The notes beneath the pieces were generated by a model. That model was not told the DNA's origin and searched no databases. It worked only from the letters and a program-made list of their open reading frames with translations. Positions 10,794-21,915 of a stretch of 64,000 nt of DNA are shown one piece after another (position 1 is the first letter of the stretch; each line of letters starts with the position of its first letter). Source of the DNA: Verticillium longisporum (lineage: Eukaryota; Ascomycota; Sordariomycetes; Glomerellales; Plectosphaerellaceae); the NCBI GenBank assembly GCA_019188255.1, contig JAETXT010000007.1:4402001-4466000 (forward strand), given 5' to 3'. The position numbers and the translations under genes are program-made.

Positions 10794-13560
10794 ATGGACG
10801 CCCTCAGGTTCTCCAAGCGGCAGTCGCAGGGCGAAGCCCGCGACTCCAGCGCCGAGACGGCTTCACTCTCTGGTGCGTCCATAACACTCTCCGCGTCGAA
10901 ACATCGTGAACTGGCGATGAATGTGCTCGCTGACACCAAATCCCAGGCATGGTCTCGACTTTCGTGCCAGTCATCATCACTGCCACCGTGCTCTTCACCA
11001 TCTTCCTTATTCTGCGCAGAAGCAAGCGCCGCTTCTACGCGCCTCGAACCTATCTCGGCAGCCTGCGTGAGCAGGAACGGACGCCCGCCCTGCCCAACGG
11101 TCTTTTCAACTGGATCGGCGCCTTCTGGAAGATTCCCGACGTCGTCGCCCTCCAGTCCCAGTCCCTTGATGCCTACCTCTTCCTCCGCTTCCTGCGCATT
11201 TGCGCTACCATCTGCCTCGTCGGTCTCCTCATGACATGGCCCGTCCTGTTCCCCGTCAACGCGACAGGCGGCGGCGGCCAGAAGGAACTCAATATCTTGA
11301 GCATGTCAAACATTGACATCACCAAGTCTTCAAACAAGAACCGCCTCTACGCGCACGCGTTCATCGGCGCCCTCTTCTACGGCTTTGTCATGTACACCAT
11401 CTTCCGCGAGTGCATCTTCTACATCAACCTGCGCCAGGCTTTCTTGCTGTCGCCCACCTACGCCAAGCGCATCTCCTCGCGCACCGTGCTGTTCACCTCT
11501 GTGCCTGCCGCCTATCTCGAGGAAGGCTAGCTGCGCTAGCAGATCAGCGATTCGGTCAACAATCTCTGGATCGCTGGCACCACGAAGGAGCTTGACGACC
11601 TTGTCGAGGAGCGTGACAAGGCTGCCATGAAGCTCGAGGGCGCCGAGGTCAAGCTCATCAAGGCCGTCAACAAGGAGCGCCTCAAGGCCATCAAGAATGG
11701 TGCTTCTGCCGACAAGCCTGCTCCCTCCAACGACGCCGAGCCTGGTCAGGTCGCCGCTCGCTGGATTCCTCAGAAGAGCCGCCCTACCCACCGCCTCGGC
11801 AAGTTCGGTCTCTACGGCAAGAAGGTTGACTCGATCGATTGGGCTCGCGCTGAGCTCCAAAGGCTCATTCCTCAGGTCGACACTGCTCAGGCCGAGTACC
11901 GTGCCGGCAATTATGCCAAGAACGGTGCCGTTTTTGTCGAGTTCTACACTCAGTCTGACGCCCAGGCTGCCTTCCAGGTCCTCACCCACCACCACGCCCT
12001 CCATATGAGCCCAAGGTACATCGGCATCACCCCTGGCGAGGTCATTTGGAAGTCTCTGTCCATCCCGTGGTGGCAGAAGGTAGTCCGCCGATACGCCGTC
12101 ACCGCCTTTATCACAGTCCTCATTCTCTTCTGGGCCATTCCCGTTGCTGGCGTTGCCATGATCTCTCAGGTCGACACGCTCAAGAAGGTCAGCTTCCTGA
12201 CGTGGCTCGACAAGATTCCCAACATTATCTTGGGCCTGGTCGGTGGCCTGCTGCCCAGTGTGGCCATGGCGATCCTGATGGCCTTGGTTCCCATCATCAT
12301 GCGCCTCTGCGCCAAGATTGCTGGCGAGCCTTCTGCCTCGCGTGTTGAGCTCTTCACTCAGAACGCCTACTTCTGCTTCCAGCTCATCCAGGTCTTCCTC
12401 ATCACCACGATCTCTAGCTCGGCCGTGGCTGCTGCCCAGCAGATCGTTGATGATCCTAGCTCTGTCTTCGACATTCTTTCCGAAGCTCTGCCCCGTTCCT
12501 CCCAGTTCTACGTCTCGTACTTCATCGTTCAGGGTCTGGGTATCGCTGCTAGCGTCATTTCCCAGGTCGTCGGCTTCATCATCTTCACCCTGGTCTACAG
12601 GTTCCTCACGAGCACCCCCGATCCATGTACAACAAGTGGGCCCAGCTCAGCGCCATCTCCTGGGGGTCTGTCATGCCGGTCTACACCAACATTGCGGTCA
12701 TTAGTAAGTATTGGACTCGATGCCTCTGGCACAGGACATGTGTGCTAACGTGATATTCCAGGCATCGCTTATGCCGTGATCGCGCCCATCATGCTTTTCT
12801 GGTCGACAATCGGTATTGGCTGCTTCTACATGGCGTACCGCTACAACATCTTGTTCGTTACGGATACCAACATTGACACGAGAGGCTTGATCTACCCTCG
12901 TGCGCTCAAGCAGCTCACCTGCGGCGTCTACCTCGCGGAAATTTGCATGATTGGCATGTTCTCCGTGAAGAAGGCCCCTGGCCCTGTCGTCATTGCCGTT
13001 GTCCTGCTCGTTCTCACCATCCTGGGCCACATCACTTTCGCCAGTGCCCTCAACCCCTGCTCTACAGCCTTCCCCGTACGCTGCAGGTCGAGGAGGAGCT
13101 TCTCCTGACCGGTGACGTCGAGGCTGCGGCTGCCGGAACCAACGGCGAGGGCGCTGCTGGCACACAGTCCAAGGCTGCCATTTTCAAGAAGGTCCTTCCT
13201 GGCAACGGCGACAACGTTGTCGAGAAGCGCGGCAACATCATCACACGCTGGCTCAAGCCGTGGATCTTCGCCGACTACCACACGCTCCGTGCGCTGGTGC
13301 CCCGCGACCTCGTCGATGTCGACCAGCTGTATACTGAGCAGGTGGAGAAGGACGCCTACTTCCCTCCCTCCGTCACCAGCGCGACTCCTCTGTTGTGGAT
13401 CCCCGAGGACAAGGCTGGTGTCTCCCGTGATGAGATCATCCAGACGAGCAAGGTCATTGGCATCACCGACGAGGGATGTACGCTTGACGACAAGAACAAG
13501 CTTCAGTGGGACGCCGAGGGCGCACGACCGCCCATTTGGGACGAGAAGATTTATTATTAG
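10794..13560 (+). CDS. OSCA/TMEM63 (DUF221, Csc1/Rsn1-type) membrane channel, interrupted by two TAG codons and two frameshifts
   Basis: The exons are 10794-10872, 10947-12703 and 12762-13560, with GT-AG introns 10873-10946 and 12704-12761. The repaired length is about 878 residues, normal for the family. The N-terminal membrane spans (STFVPVIITATVLFTIFLIL) lead into the cytosolic loop motif NAVFVEF-like (NGAVFVEFYTQSDAQAAFQ). The RSN1 seven-helix channel region then covers about 12050-13060 and a soluble tail follows. Family members are osmosensitive or mechanosensitive cation channels, or lipid scramblases, of plasma membrane or ER. Four defects are visible: in-frame TAG at 11528-11530 and 11537-11539, a lost C at 12615-12619 (the frame resumes as RSMYNKWAQL), and a lost C at 13054-13057 (it resumes as LLYSLPRTLQ). 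The rest is fully conserved. Either the indels are sequence errors or this is a young pseudogene. Confidence 0.85.
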
Positions 13561-15319
13561 TATGTGCGAATCCGACGTTGTAGGCAATTGCAGAATAAGC
13601 AATCGCGCCTTGGGTGCCTGGTTTTGCGAACATTTGTTGCGTGTTAAATCCATAAGAATAGGAGAGGAGTATAGGTTCACAAGGTGAATAGCGGCACTGT
13701 TGGCTTGGGGATTCTTGGATGAATCGCAGTGCGGAAGGCGGGGGTTATGATACCCTACAATGAATTCTTTTTTGTTAGTGCAATACATCTAATACTGAAC
13801 GCAACACTATTTGCGTGGTTGACGTGTCAATGTGGCGTGTATCAAGTTGAAGGGTGTCTCGAAGAGCAAGACTGGTCGATTCCGAGTCCTGCAATGATGT
13901 ACACTTATAACGACCACGAACCGTAGCTTCCATTTCGCAAATTTAGTCATGGCATCCGGCCGTCGTTCATGGTTGTTCGCTCGTTGCCTGGTCGTGGTTG
14001 AAAGCCCCTGTCCGCATGAGGCTCAACACATGATCCTGCATATCAGTGCCGTCTCATCTGCCTTCTAGGTTACTTACCTAGGTAGGGTCAGCATGGACCG
14101 CACCCTGTTTTCCACCCAATGACACACGTCATGGCTCTGGTCTGAACTCCTCCTATCCCTAGCCATTGCGCGGCTGCTGTGCAACCGCGCAAGCAAAAGG
14201 CTCTGAACACCGAAGCCCGCGCAACTCCAACGCCGCCGCCGCCTATCCACACCACACTTCCCAAGTCCGCGTTTCACGACTCGCGCAGCCCGCGCCGAAT
14301 GCTCTCGATTCCCATGCCACAGAATGCTCACGCGACAGCCTTTTCAGTTTGGGGATAGCCTTTCCTCTGCCATTTCTCACCCTGGCGCCCAATAAATAGA
14401 TGTAATTCATGGCACGAGAAGTGCCCGGTGTTTGACATTGGTGACGCACGCAGAAGTGTATGTTGCCCCTGGCACAGCATCCCCTCCGTCGAGTCCTACG
14501 AAGGATTCCGAGGTAGCGGGGCCGATTCGTGAACCGCGAGACCGCGACCGACATTTACTTACGATTTAGTGAGCTCGACCATCCTTTGCCTCACGCAGGC
14601 ACGATGATGAACCCGATGAGATTTTTATTTTAGTACCTTGTCCTTCATGGACTGTGGCGAGACGGAAGATGTTCCGAGTTCCGACAGTGAGCACCGGCCG
14701 GCACTGGCTACGGTCCTTCATACAAGGCTCACTGGCCCTCTACCTACCTATGCAAGGAACGCCTGCTCGTATAGTAGCCTATAATCATTGAGAACTGTCG
14801 AGTTGAGTTCGTCAGTGACCCACCCGGCTTTCGACGGAATCCGAAAACATTGTGGCTATGAATCGTTATTTGCATTACCAATCAGGATCCTTGCCCTTGC
14901 CCCCTTTCCATACCTACCTACATAGGCTTCATTCGCCAAGGGACAACACAATCAACGCGCTTGAGGGGGCTGAGCCTTGAGACTTCGTATAGGCGCATGT
15001 ATCAATATCGAGTGAAAGCCTGGCGTTACGTGGGTCATCCGAACGGAGGCGGTCGTCATTCTGTTTGACCGACGACCCGCTCGGCCACTGCCGACGTATC
15101 CGCCTTTCACCGGCGTCGATGGATGGACTAATAAGAAGACGTGGTTCCGTCTAGAATTGAGGATAGAAGTCGTATGTTTGGCACTAAACGAGCCAAGCAG
15201 AAAATAACAAGATATTGTTAATCATACCGAAGTTTCGATCACCTTTCGACGAGATTACATCAAGTACGATCTATTCGCCTCCATCAGCAACCATTCAAGG
15301 GCACAGGTATTCGAACATC
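13561..15319. other. Intergenic (1.8 kb), no supported gene
   Basis: This stretch lies between the OSCA-like and RTA1-like genes, both on the plus strand. Only short, domain-free open frames are present. ACCTAGGT/CTACCTACCT words recur (14070-14085, 14740-14750, 14912-14925). Confidence 0.5.
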
Positions 15320-16468
15320 ATGGTCTCAACTCCTCCGCCAAACCTGATCCCCTTTGGCGCCGACGCCAATTGCACCCTTGACCTCTGTCCGTTGGAATGG
15401 AGCATCCTACGATATCAGCCCTCGATCGCGGCGAACACGGTCTTCATCACATTGTTCGGCGTGTCCATGGTCCTGCACACCATTCAGGGGTTTCACTATA
15501 AAGCTTGGACATATGCGAGCTGCATGGCAGCCGGGTGCATTCTCGAGATCGTCGGCTACGTGGGCCGGTTGATACTGCACCACAACCCCTTCAGCTTCGA
15601 GGCATTTCTTATGCAGATCAGTGAGTGCCGTCTCTCGACTCGCGTATAGCAATACATGGCAGGAGCCTGACTCTAGCTGTTAGTTTGTATCACTGTTGCT
15701 CCCGTATTTTTGTGCTCAGCAATCTACATACTTCTCTCTCAGATGTAAGCCGGCGACTCCTTGTTGCTGTCGTTCATGTTGCCTTTGGCAGGACTGATGA
15801 TTCAATCTCACCAGGATCTACTGGAGCGACCGCTCGATATCCCGCTTCGACCCGCGGGTGTTCTACTGGATCTTCATTCCCGCCGACATCATCTCCCTCG
15901 TCCTGCAGGCCACGGGCGGCGCCCTCTCGGCCGTCGGCACCGAGGAGGACGAGGTCCAGACCGGGGTGGACATTTCCCTCGCCGGCCTCAGCATCCAGGT
16001 GATCGCGCTGACGACGTTCGTGTGTCTCTTCGCCGATTATGTCATTGCGTACTTTCGCAAGCACGGGCAGGAGGTTACGCGGCGCATGAAGGTCTTTCTC
16101 TTCTTCCTGTTCCTGGCTGTTATTTTCATCCTGATCCGCTGCGCGTACCGCATCGTCGAGCTCAAGGATGGGTATCACGGCGTCGAATTCCGCAATGAGG
16201 CCAAGTTCATCGCTCTCGAGTCATCGTAAGTCTCCGGCGCCTGCCTGAACTCTGCCGTTTCTAGTCTGGGCTTTGTGGCTGACTGGCTCTTGTTCTCAGG
16301 ATTATGAGCGCTGCCATCTTTCTGCTTAATGTTGCACATCCAGGCAGAGTCTTTGGCGTCGCGCAGATGACAGGCAAGGACGCCAGATCGTTTGAGATGC
16401 GGGGCCTGCCTAAGACGCAGACTCAGGGCAAGTCGGAGAATAACGATGATGCCGCGACATTGGTCTGA
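15320..16468 (+). CDS. RTA1-like multi-pass membrane protein
   Basis: Four exons (15320-15620, 15684-15744, 15815-16225, 16300-16468) with GT-AG introns of 63, 70 and 74 nt give a 313-residue protein. The ATG is the first in frame after an upstream stop. About seven hydrophobic helices can be counted. Family signatures are clear: GCILEIVGYVGRLILHHNPF in the second and third spans, FYWIFIPADIISLVLQATGGAL after intron 2, IRCAYRIVELKDGY, and a final HPGRVF near the C-terminus. RTA1-domain proteins (Rta1, Rsb1, Pug1 in yeast) are linked to sphingoid long-chain base efflux, 7-aminocholesterol resistance and porphyrin or haem transport. The specific substrate cannot be read from sequence. The short Lys/Asp/Glu-rich tail is cytosolic by family topology. 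The gene is intact. Confidence 0.9.
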
Positions 16469-16800
16469 ATGTTTACCGCATGTAGATGTTTCAGAAATAT
16501 CAGGGAGCGGCCCCGGTGATGTTCGTCTAGTGCGAAGTGGATATAGATACGATGAGAAGGCGCCTGGAAAAGGTCAGCCCAGGAAAAATGAGGCGGTATC
16601 CTTGGAGTTCGGGATGATGGCGGATAGATGATTTCTGAAGGGACTCAGATAGAGCTATTCGGCGGCGTGCTACGTTTTAGACAACGACTCCATCATTGGC
16701 TTCGAAAAAGATAGAAGGCAGAGCAGAATAGATAGATTATCATGAGAGTTTTTCGAGTGCGTGGGAGCAGCAGTCCTTGCACGATTGGTGCTTTCCTAGG

Positions 16801-16864
16801 CAGGTAGGCAGGTAGGCAGGTAGGCAGGTAGGCAGGTAGGCAGGTAGGCAGGTAGGCAGGTAGG
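16801..16864. repeat. Tandem repeat of CAGGTAGG, 8 perfect copies
   Basis: Eight uninterrupted copies of the 8-bp unit are flanked by CCTAGG on the left and CACCTAGGTACC on the right. The same AGGTAGG/CCTACCT words are scattered through other intergenic regions here. Confidence 0.95.
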
Positions 16865-17072
16865 CACCTAGGTACCTTAGGTAGTCTGTCAAAGGTTGCA
16901 GCCTTGCCGTGGAGCACAGCACTCCTTCCATACCCCCTTCAACAACCGTTGCCAGGGTAAGAATGGTGATGTTTCATTCATATACAACACCGACTGCTTG
17001 GACAGTCTGACCTCCAAGCATCAAGTGTTGAGTTGCCACGCTGCTGTGAACGTTCCTGGGTTTGGTAACACT

Positions 17073-17084
17073 CATCACGTGATG
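17073..17084. promoter_or_regulatory. Perfect 12-bp palindrome CATCACGTGATG (E-box)
   Basis: This dyad contains CACGTG, the core bound by bHLH factors such as Cbf1-type and fungal SREBP-type proteins. It is directly followed by TGACATCA, a near-match to a CRE/AP-1 site. It lies about 120 bp upstream of the proposed start of the Zn2Cys6 gene. Function is inferred from position and motif only. Confidence 0.45.
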
Positions 17085-17202
17085 ACATCAGCGTGTCTCC
17101 CAGATCGGCACAGCAATCACAAGATGTCGCTACAACCACCCCCCACGAACATCACTCCCACACCCTCACCCCGACGACCCCAAGCCGGAGCGCTCTCTGC
17201 GC

Positions 17203-20200
17203 ATGTCCGCTCGCCAACAGTCGACATCGCCTCGTTCTGGGTTGACCAGCCAGATCACGACCAGCAATCGCCCACCGCCAGGCACCAACTCACGCGGCTT
17301 CTCTGCCGTCGCGCTCGCGGTGGAGAGAACGCCAACAGGAGCGGCATCATGGCAGGGGCCCTCCTTGGCCTTGCGCCACCCTCGCGACTCGACGACACGC
17401 ACACAAACAAGATCCAGATACAGCAGCCCGATCAGATTCAAGACCACCTACGCCGCACCATTGAGTACAGTGTCCGCCCGACGCGCGCCGAGCACGTCTC
17501 CGTCACCTTTGACATTCGCAACACGGTCCAGTTCACTCTAGTCAGTGCCGACAACAACACACCAGCACCGCCCGCTAATGCCAATGTCGACCCGGCACTG
17601 GACGGGGCGCCGCCGCCTGTCCCGGCAATTGCACCCACGGCAGCCAGGACGGTGCGCGTCAACGACGCGCTCGCCAACCAGCCCCAAGACGACCCCTCGC
17701 TGCAGCGGTCCGTGGCCAGCCACATCGTCGAGCTTCTGGGCGCCGTCGACGGCGCAACCTGGGCCGTACGCGACATTTCACGCGGGCCCCAAGGATGGAC
17801 CGTCACGTATGCCTGCAAACACTCGCTCGCAGCCTGGCTGAGGCAGCACCAGAAGAACCCGGACAAGGGCCTCATTGGCGACTACAGCCAGAAGGATCCC
17901 GAGATGGCCATATTCGGTACCAAGTCCTTGCACACCCCCTTTTGCGCCCCTTGCCCGCGTCGTCAAGCTGACTGAACTCACGCACAGCACGCCCGGCGTT
18001 CGACTGCCGCGGCTCCCTGACCGTGGCCTTCTCCAAGAGCGCCCGCGCCATCTCCGTCAAGTACGAGCACACGCCCTTCCACAAGACGGTTAAAGAGATG
18101 GCCGAATACTTCCGACCGCCGCCGCCGCCGATGCCCACGACCGCCGCCACCGCCGAGACGACCGAGACGACGAAGAAGACGCCCAGGAGGTCAAAGGCCG
18201 CAGCCGGGAACGGCCATGATAACGAAGGCGAAGGAGGGGCAGCCGGCCAAACGAAGAAGACGCCCCGAAAGCGCAAATCAGATGCCGACGGCGCGACGTC
18301 GACGAAGCGGAAGCGCAAGAGCAAGTCAGACGCCGGCCAGAACGCCGCCACTAATGCGGTTATGGTCCCTGCGGCGCTCGACGGAGCTGATGGAGACACA
18401 CAAGCCCAGACGCGGGCCGACGAGGTGGTTCAGAGCAGCGTGCACTCGCACGCGCTTCTCAACGTGCCGCCGGCCGAGGCGACCAGACGCCGCGAGACGG
18501 CCATCCGGCTGCTGTCCGAGGGCGGGGTCGAGCCTGAGACGTTGTCGACTGACCAGTTTAGCATCTTTGCGAACCAGTCGCCGGACCTGCAGAAGGAGTC
18601 GCTCATCATGCTCGCGAAGTACGGCGCCGAGCGTCTTCGCATCGTCCACCCCAAGGACCAGGCTGCTTCCGAGACGCCCAGTGGTGGCGAGAGCTCAACT
18701 GAGCAGACCCCGCAGCCAGCGAACGGCGAAGCCGCTGTCGAGCCCGGTGCGAGCAGCGTCGAGCCGACCGTAGCTGTCGGCAATGCTGAAGGCGGCAAAA
18801 AGGCGGCGAAGCCCAAGCTCACGCGAGGGGCTTGCACGCCGTGCCGCTCCAGCCGCATCAAGGTACGCCATTATGTTTACGTTCAGTGTTGATGAGCTTG
18901 CTACTGACGCAACAACAGTGCGACCGTAAAAAACCGTCATGTGACGCTTGCATCGCCGCCGACATCAGCTGCGAATACCCCCTCCAGCAGACTCGCGTTC
19001 CCAAGGGCGAGAGCAGCGGCAAGCCTGCCAAGCCAAGAAAGTCTCCTGTACGAGTCGAACCAGACACAGAGCCTGAGGAGGTCGAAGATCCAGAGCCCGA
19101 CGACATCGAGACCATTGACTACACTTCGAACATGCCCGTGGCCAGCATGGTCACGCCAGCAGCAGACTTGAGCACACAAGATTACTTCAACACGGGCTCC
19201 GGGGGCCTATCGTTCCCCCAGACGAACCACCCCGACGTGCCGGTCATCAACCCTTCCAGCATGACATACCCAGCACCGCCGCCAGCTGCCGAGGAAACAT
19301 ACTCTGAAGTACAAGCTGCCGTCGTGTCGCCGCCGAAGCCGCGGCAGACAAACGGTCGCCGCAGCCTGCCTTCAGGTCCCACCCAAGCGGCGCCGGACGC
19401 CGAACAGACGCAAGCTCAGGTCAACTACGCAAGCAGCTGGCAGCAAGGCGCATCCGATGACACCGCCCTGAGCGCCAGCACGCGGTCGCCGACTCTCGCC
19501 AAGCAAGCAGCGAGGCAGTTTCAGCAGCACCAGCAACACCAACAACCCTCGCCGACTGTTCAGCCCGCACAAACCGTTACCCCGTCCCAGACATCTCCCT
19601 TCCAGGTGCCTGCGCAGACTGCTAGAGCCAAGTCGCGGACCGGACAAAGGAGCCAGACCCCGCATGGCGCCCAGCGCACGTCGACGCCGTCGCACCACAC
19701 GGTGCAGCAGACCCGATCGCCGGCAGCCCCGCCCCCGACCGTCGCCGCACCGAACTACAGCGCCGCGGCCGACCTGACGGCCCTGTCACAGCAGAACCCG
19801 TACAGCGCGCGCTATTCGAGCGCAGCGGACCAACAAACTGCGCCGATGCGGCTCGGGTACGAGCCATACTCGGTCCAAACCGCCGCCTCCAGCTCCACGT
19901 ATCCAGCGCAGAGTGCCTACAGCGACAGAACATCATCCACATCCCACCTACCTCCGGCACAGGCTTCTCAGCAAGCAGCCACTTCCGACTACACTGCGAC
20001 GGCGGCGGCGGCCGACCAGACTTGGCCGGACACCCAGGGTCGCACCAGCCAAACCTACAGCACCGGCACTTCGAGCGCCGCGACCTCAGCCCAGCACCAA
20101 CACCATCAGTCTACATCTCTGCAGCAGTTTGACATGCGCTCCAAGGGTCCAGGACATCAGCAGACTCGTTCCCAGCAGCAGCCATATGGGAGCTACACCC

Positions 20201-20550
20201 CTCAGCAGCAGCAGCAGGCGCCTACATCGTCCCGACAGCAACAGGGTCACGAGCAGACGCAGTCCGCTGCTCAGCAGCAGAGTTCATGGTATGGCAGCTT
20301 CGGGTCCGGCTCTTCCTCCTTTGTATCCGCCAACGCGACACCCGGGTACGGTACCCGCAGCAGCGGTTCTGCGGGTTACGGGAGCGGCACCACGAGCACG
20401 GCGTCGTACGGCCAGCAGCAACACCCTCAGCAGCAGCAGCAGCATCGACAGCAACAACACCATGGCTTGTCTAGCATGGCAGCCCACGGCTACGGTGGAG
20501 CGGAGGGTGATATTTTTGATCTTCTCAAGGCGGGCATGAATTCGCGGTAG
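17203..20550 (+). CDS. Zn2Cys6 (GAL4-type) transcription factor with an internal zinc cluster and Gln-rich C-terminus
   Basis: Exons end at 17916 and 18862; introns are 17917-17987 and 18919 begins the last exon after intron 18863-18918. The zinc cluster reads ACTPCRSSRIK|CDRKKPSCDACIAADISCEY, with an intron exactly between Lys and Cys. Unusually it is not N-terminal but follows about 540 residues: a conserved-looking domain (HVSVTFDIRNTVQFTL, FDCRGSLTVAFSKSARAISVKYEHTPF) and a Lys-rich, nuclear-localisation-like stretch. The last 500 residues are Gln/Ser/Thr/Pro-rich, typical of an activation domain. The start is uncertain. The frame from 17203 (GLTSQITT, SRGFSAVALAVERT) must lose one base near the GGGG at 17355-17358 to join the next, giving about 1,073 residues. 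The alternative is an unshifted start at 17124. No fungal-specific factor middle homology domain is visible. Confidence 0.75.
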
Positions 20551-21915
20551 AGAATGTTCGGACCCGGTAATTGGGCGTGGTCCTGAATCTCGGCATGCGA
20601 CAGCAAGGCGCATGGATCTTTTGGAGGGCTTTTCGAGGACTTTTCGAGGACTTTTCGGGGAAGAGTTCAGCATGAGACGATAAGATGGGTGAAATGAGTC
20701 GAGGACTGACGACTACAGCAGGACGGCAGAGGGAGGTCTTCTCGACAGAGTGTAGCTTAATCATTGAGGCCTTCACGGTTCCCGCCAGGGTTGGAAGGCG
20801 CGTTACTTGCTATGATATCTGGGATAGGTTGAGTGAATTGGAGCTCGACATGCAGGTGTTGCTGAGCGATTTCCGAGGTAGCATTGGACCAGATGGTGTG
20901 ATCAGATGGAATCATTGGGAGGCAAGACTAAACATGCTGGATCAGCATTTCTTCATCTGCCTTGCTGCGCCTGACCCTGGCTTTCGTGATCCTCCTTACC
21001 CTCAATTCAGGCCAGTGAGCCTCCCATACTGGATCTGTCGTCCTTTTCCTGAAAAAAAATAAAAATAAAAAATAAAAAAAAGTACCCTCCAAAGCCTTAG
21101 GCTCGGAATGAAGGTACTGCGGACCGGTTGCCTGCGCTGCCCGCCAGCTGTGCCGCCGCTTCATGTCTTGCTGTGCCGTTGCCTCTCTAGAGCGGACGCG
21201 GCGGATGTTTCGCGTGCTGACAAGACGTGCCTCGGACTCGGGTGGCTCGCACTCGGCACCCCTCCCCCACAGAGGCGAGCGTACTCGGCATCTCGGACTC
21301 GGGCTCCATTGTTGATGGCTTCCTGCTTGAGGGATCCTTCTGACATGTCAGGCACTTTTGTTGTCGGCTCGCGTGGCACAGTTCCATTCACCCCCCCCGT
21401 TTCCAGGACTGAAGATGGCAAGGTGCCCGGCTGAATGGTGACGAACGCCACATGGCGCCGAGTTCGACTGCCCTTGCTGCATGCCCTGGATCCCAGCCAA
21501 ATGGTCAGCTGCTGAAGCTCACCAATCAACCAAGAAATACATACCCTCAATTCCCCAGAACTCGACGCCGCACGGAATGCAAAGTTTCTGTTCCTAGCCA
21601 GAGCAGGGGCTGGATTGCGGTGCAGCAACTCGTCTCATCTCATCCTCGGGTCTCTCAGACACGTCGAATGATATTCCCGTTCCTCGAGGCTTCATTTCTC
21701 CAGCTCGGTCCGCGGTCCGTTGTGCCAATGAAGACAAGCCGGGTCAGGGCCAGATATTTGATCCCACCGGCGTGCCCGGGAAGATGATGGTTCCGGGAGG
21801 ATCTCCAGATGGACATAAATGGGATCGCGAGGACGCACATCTCCTACCCAAAGCCTCTGTATCTTTCGCCACAAGTTCCAGCACAACCAAGAGCTCCGTT
21901 GTTAGCCTAGCAAAG
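20551..21915. other. Intergenic (1.4 kb), no supported gene
   Basis: The first 100 bases contain three imperfect copies of a GAGGACTTTTCG-like word (20620-20660). An A-rich low-complexity run lies at 21052-21083. The rest is the upstream region of the carboxylesterase gene, with short frames lacking domains. Confidence 0.5.

Larger units (their letters stand above)
16469..17202. other. Intergenic with tandem repeat; upstream region of the Zn2Cys6 gene
   Basis: It contains the 8-bp tandem repeat at 16801-16864 and the CACGTG palindrome at 17073-17084, listed separately. No other gene is supported. Confidence 0.5.

Noticed and set aside
20685..21062. 125-codon frame downstream of the Zn2Cys6 gene
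   Set aside because: It lies in the likely 3' UTR, has no domain, and ends in A-rich low-complexity sequence.
21050..21085. A-rich tract as a poly(A)-tailed retroelement end
   Set aside because: The run is interrupted by T at intervals, no target duplication or reverse-transcriptase remnant was found nearby; it is simple low-complexity sequence.
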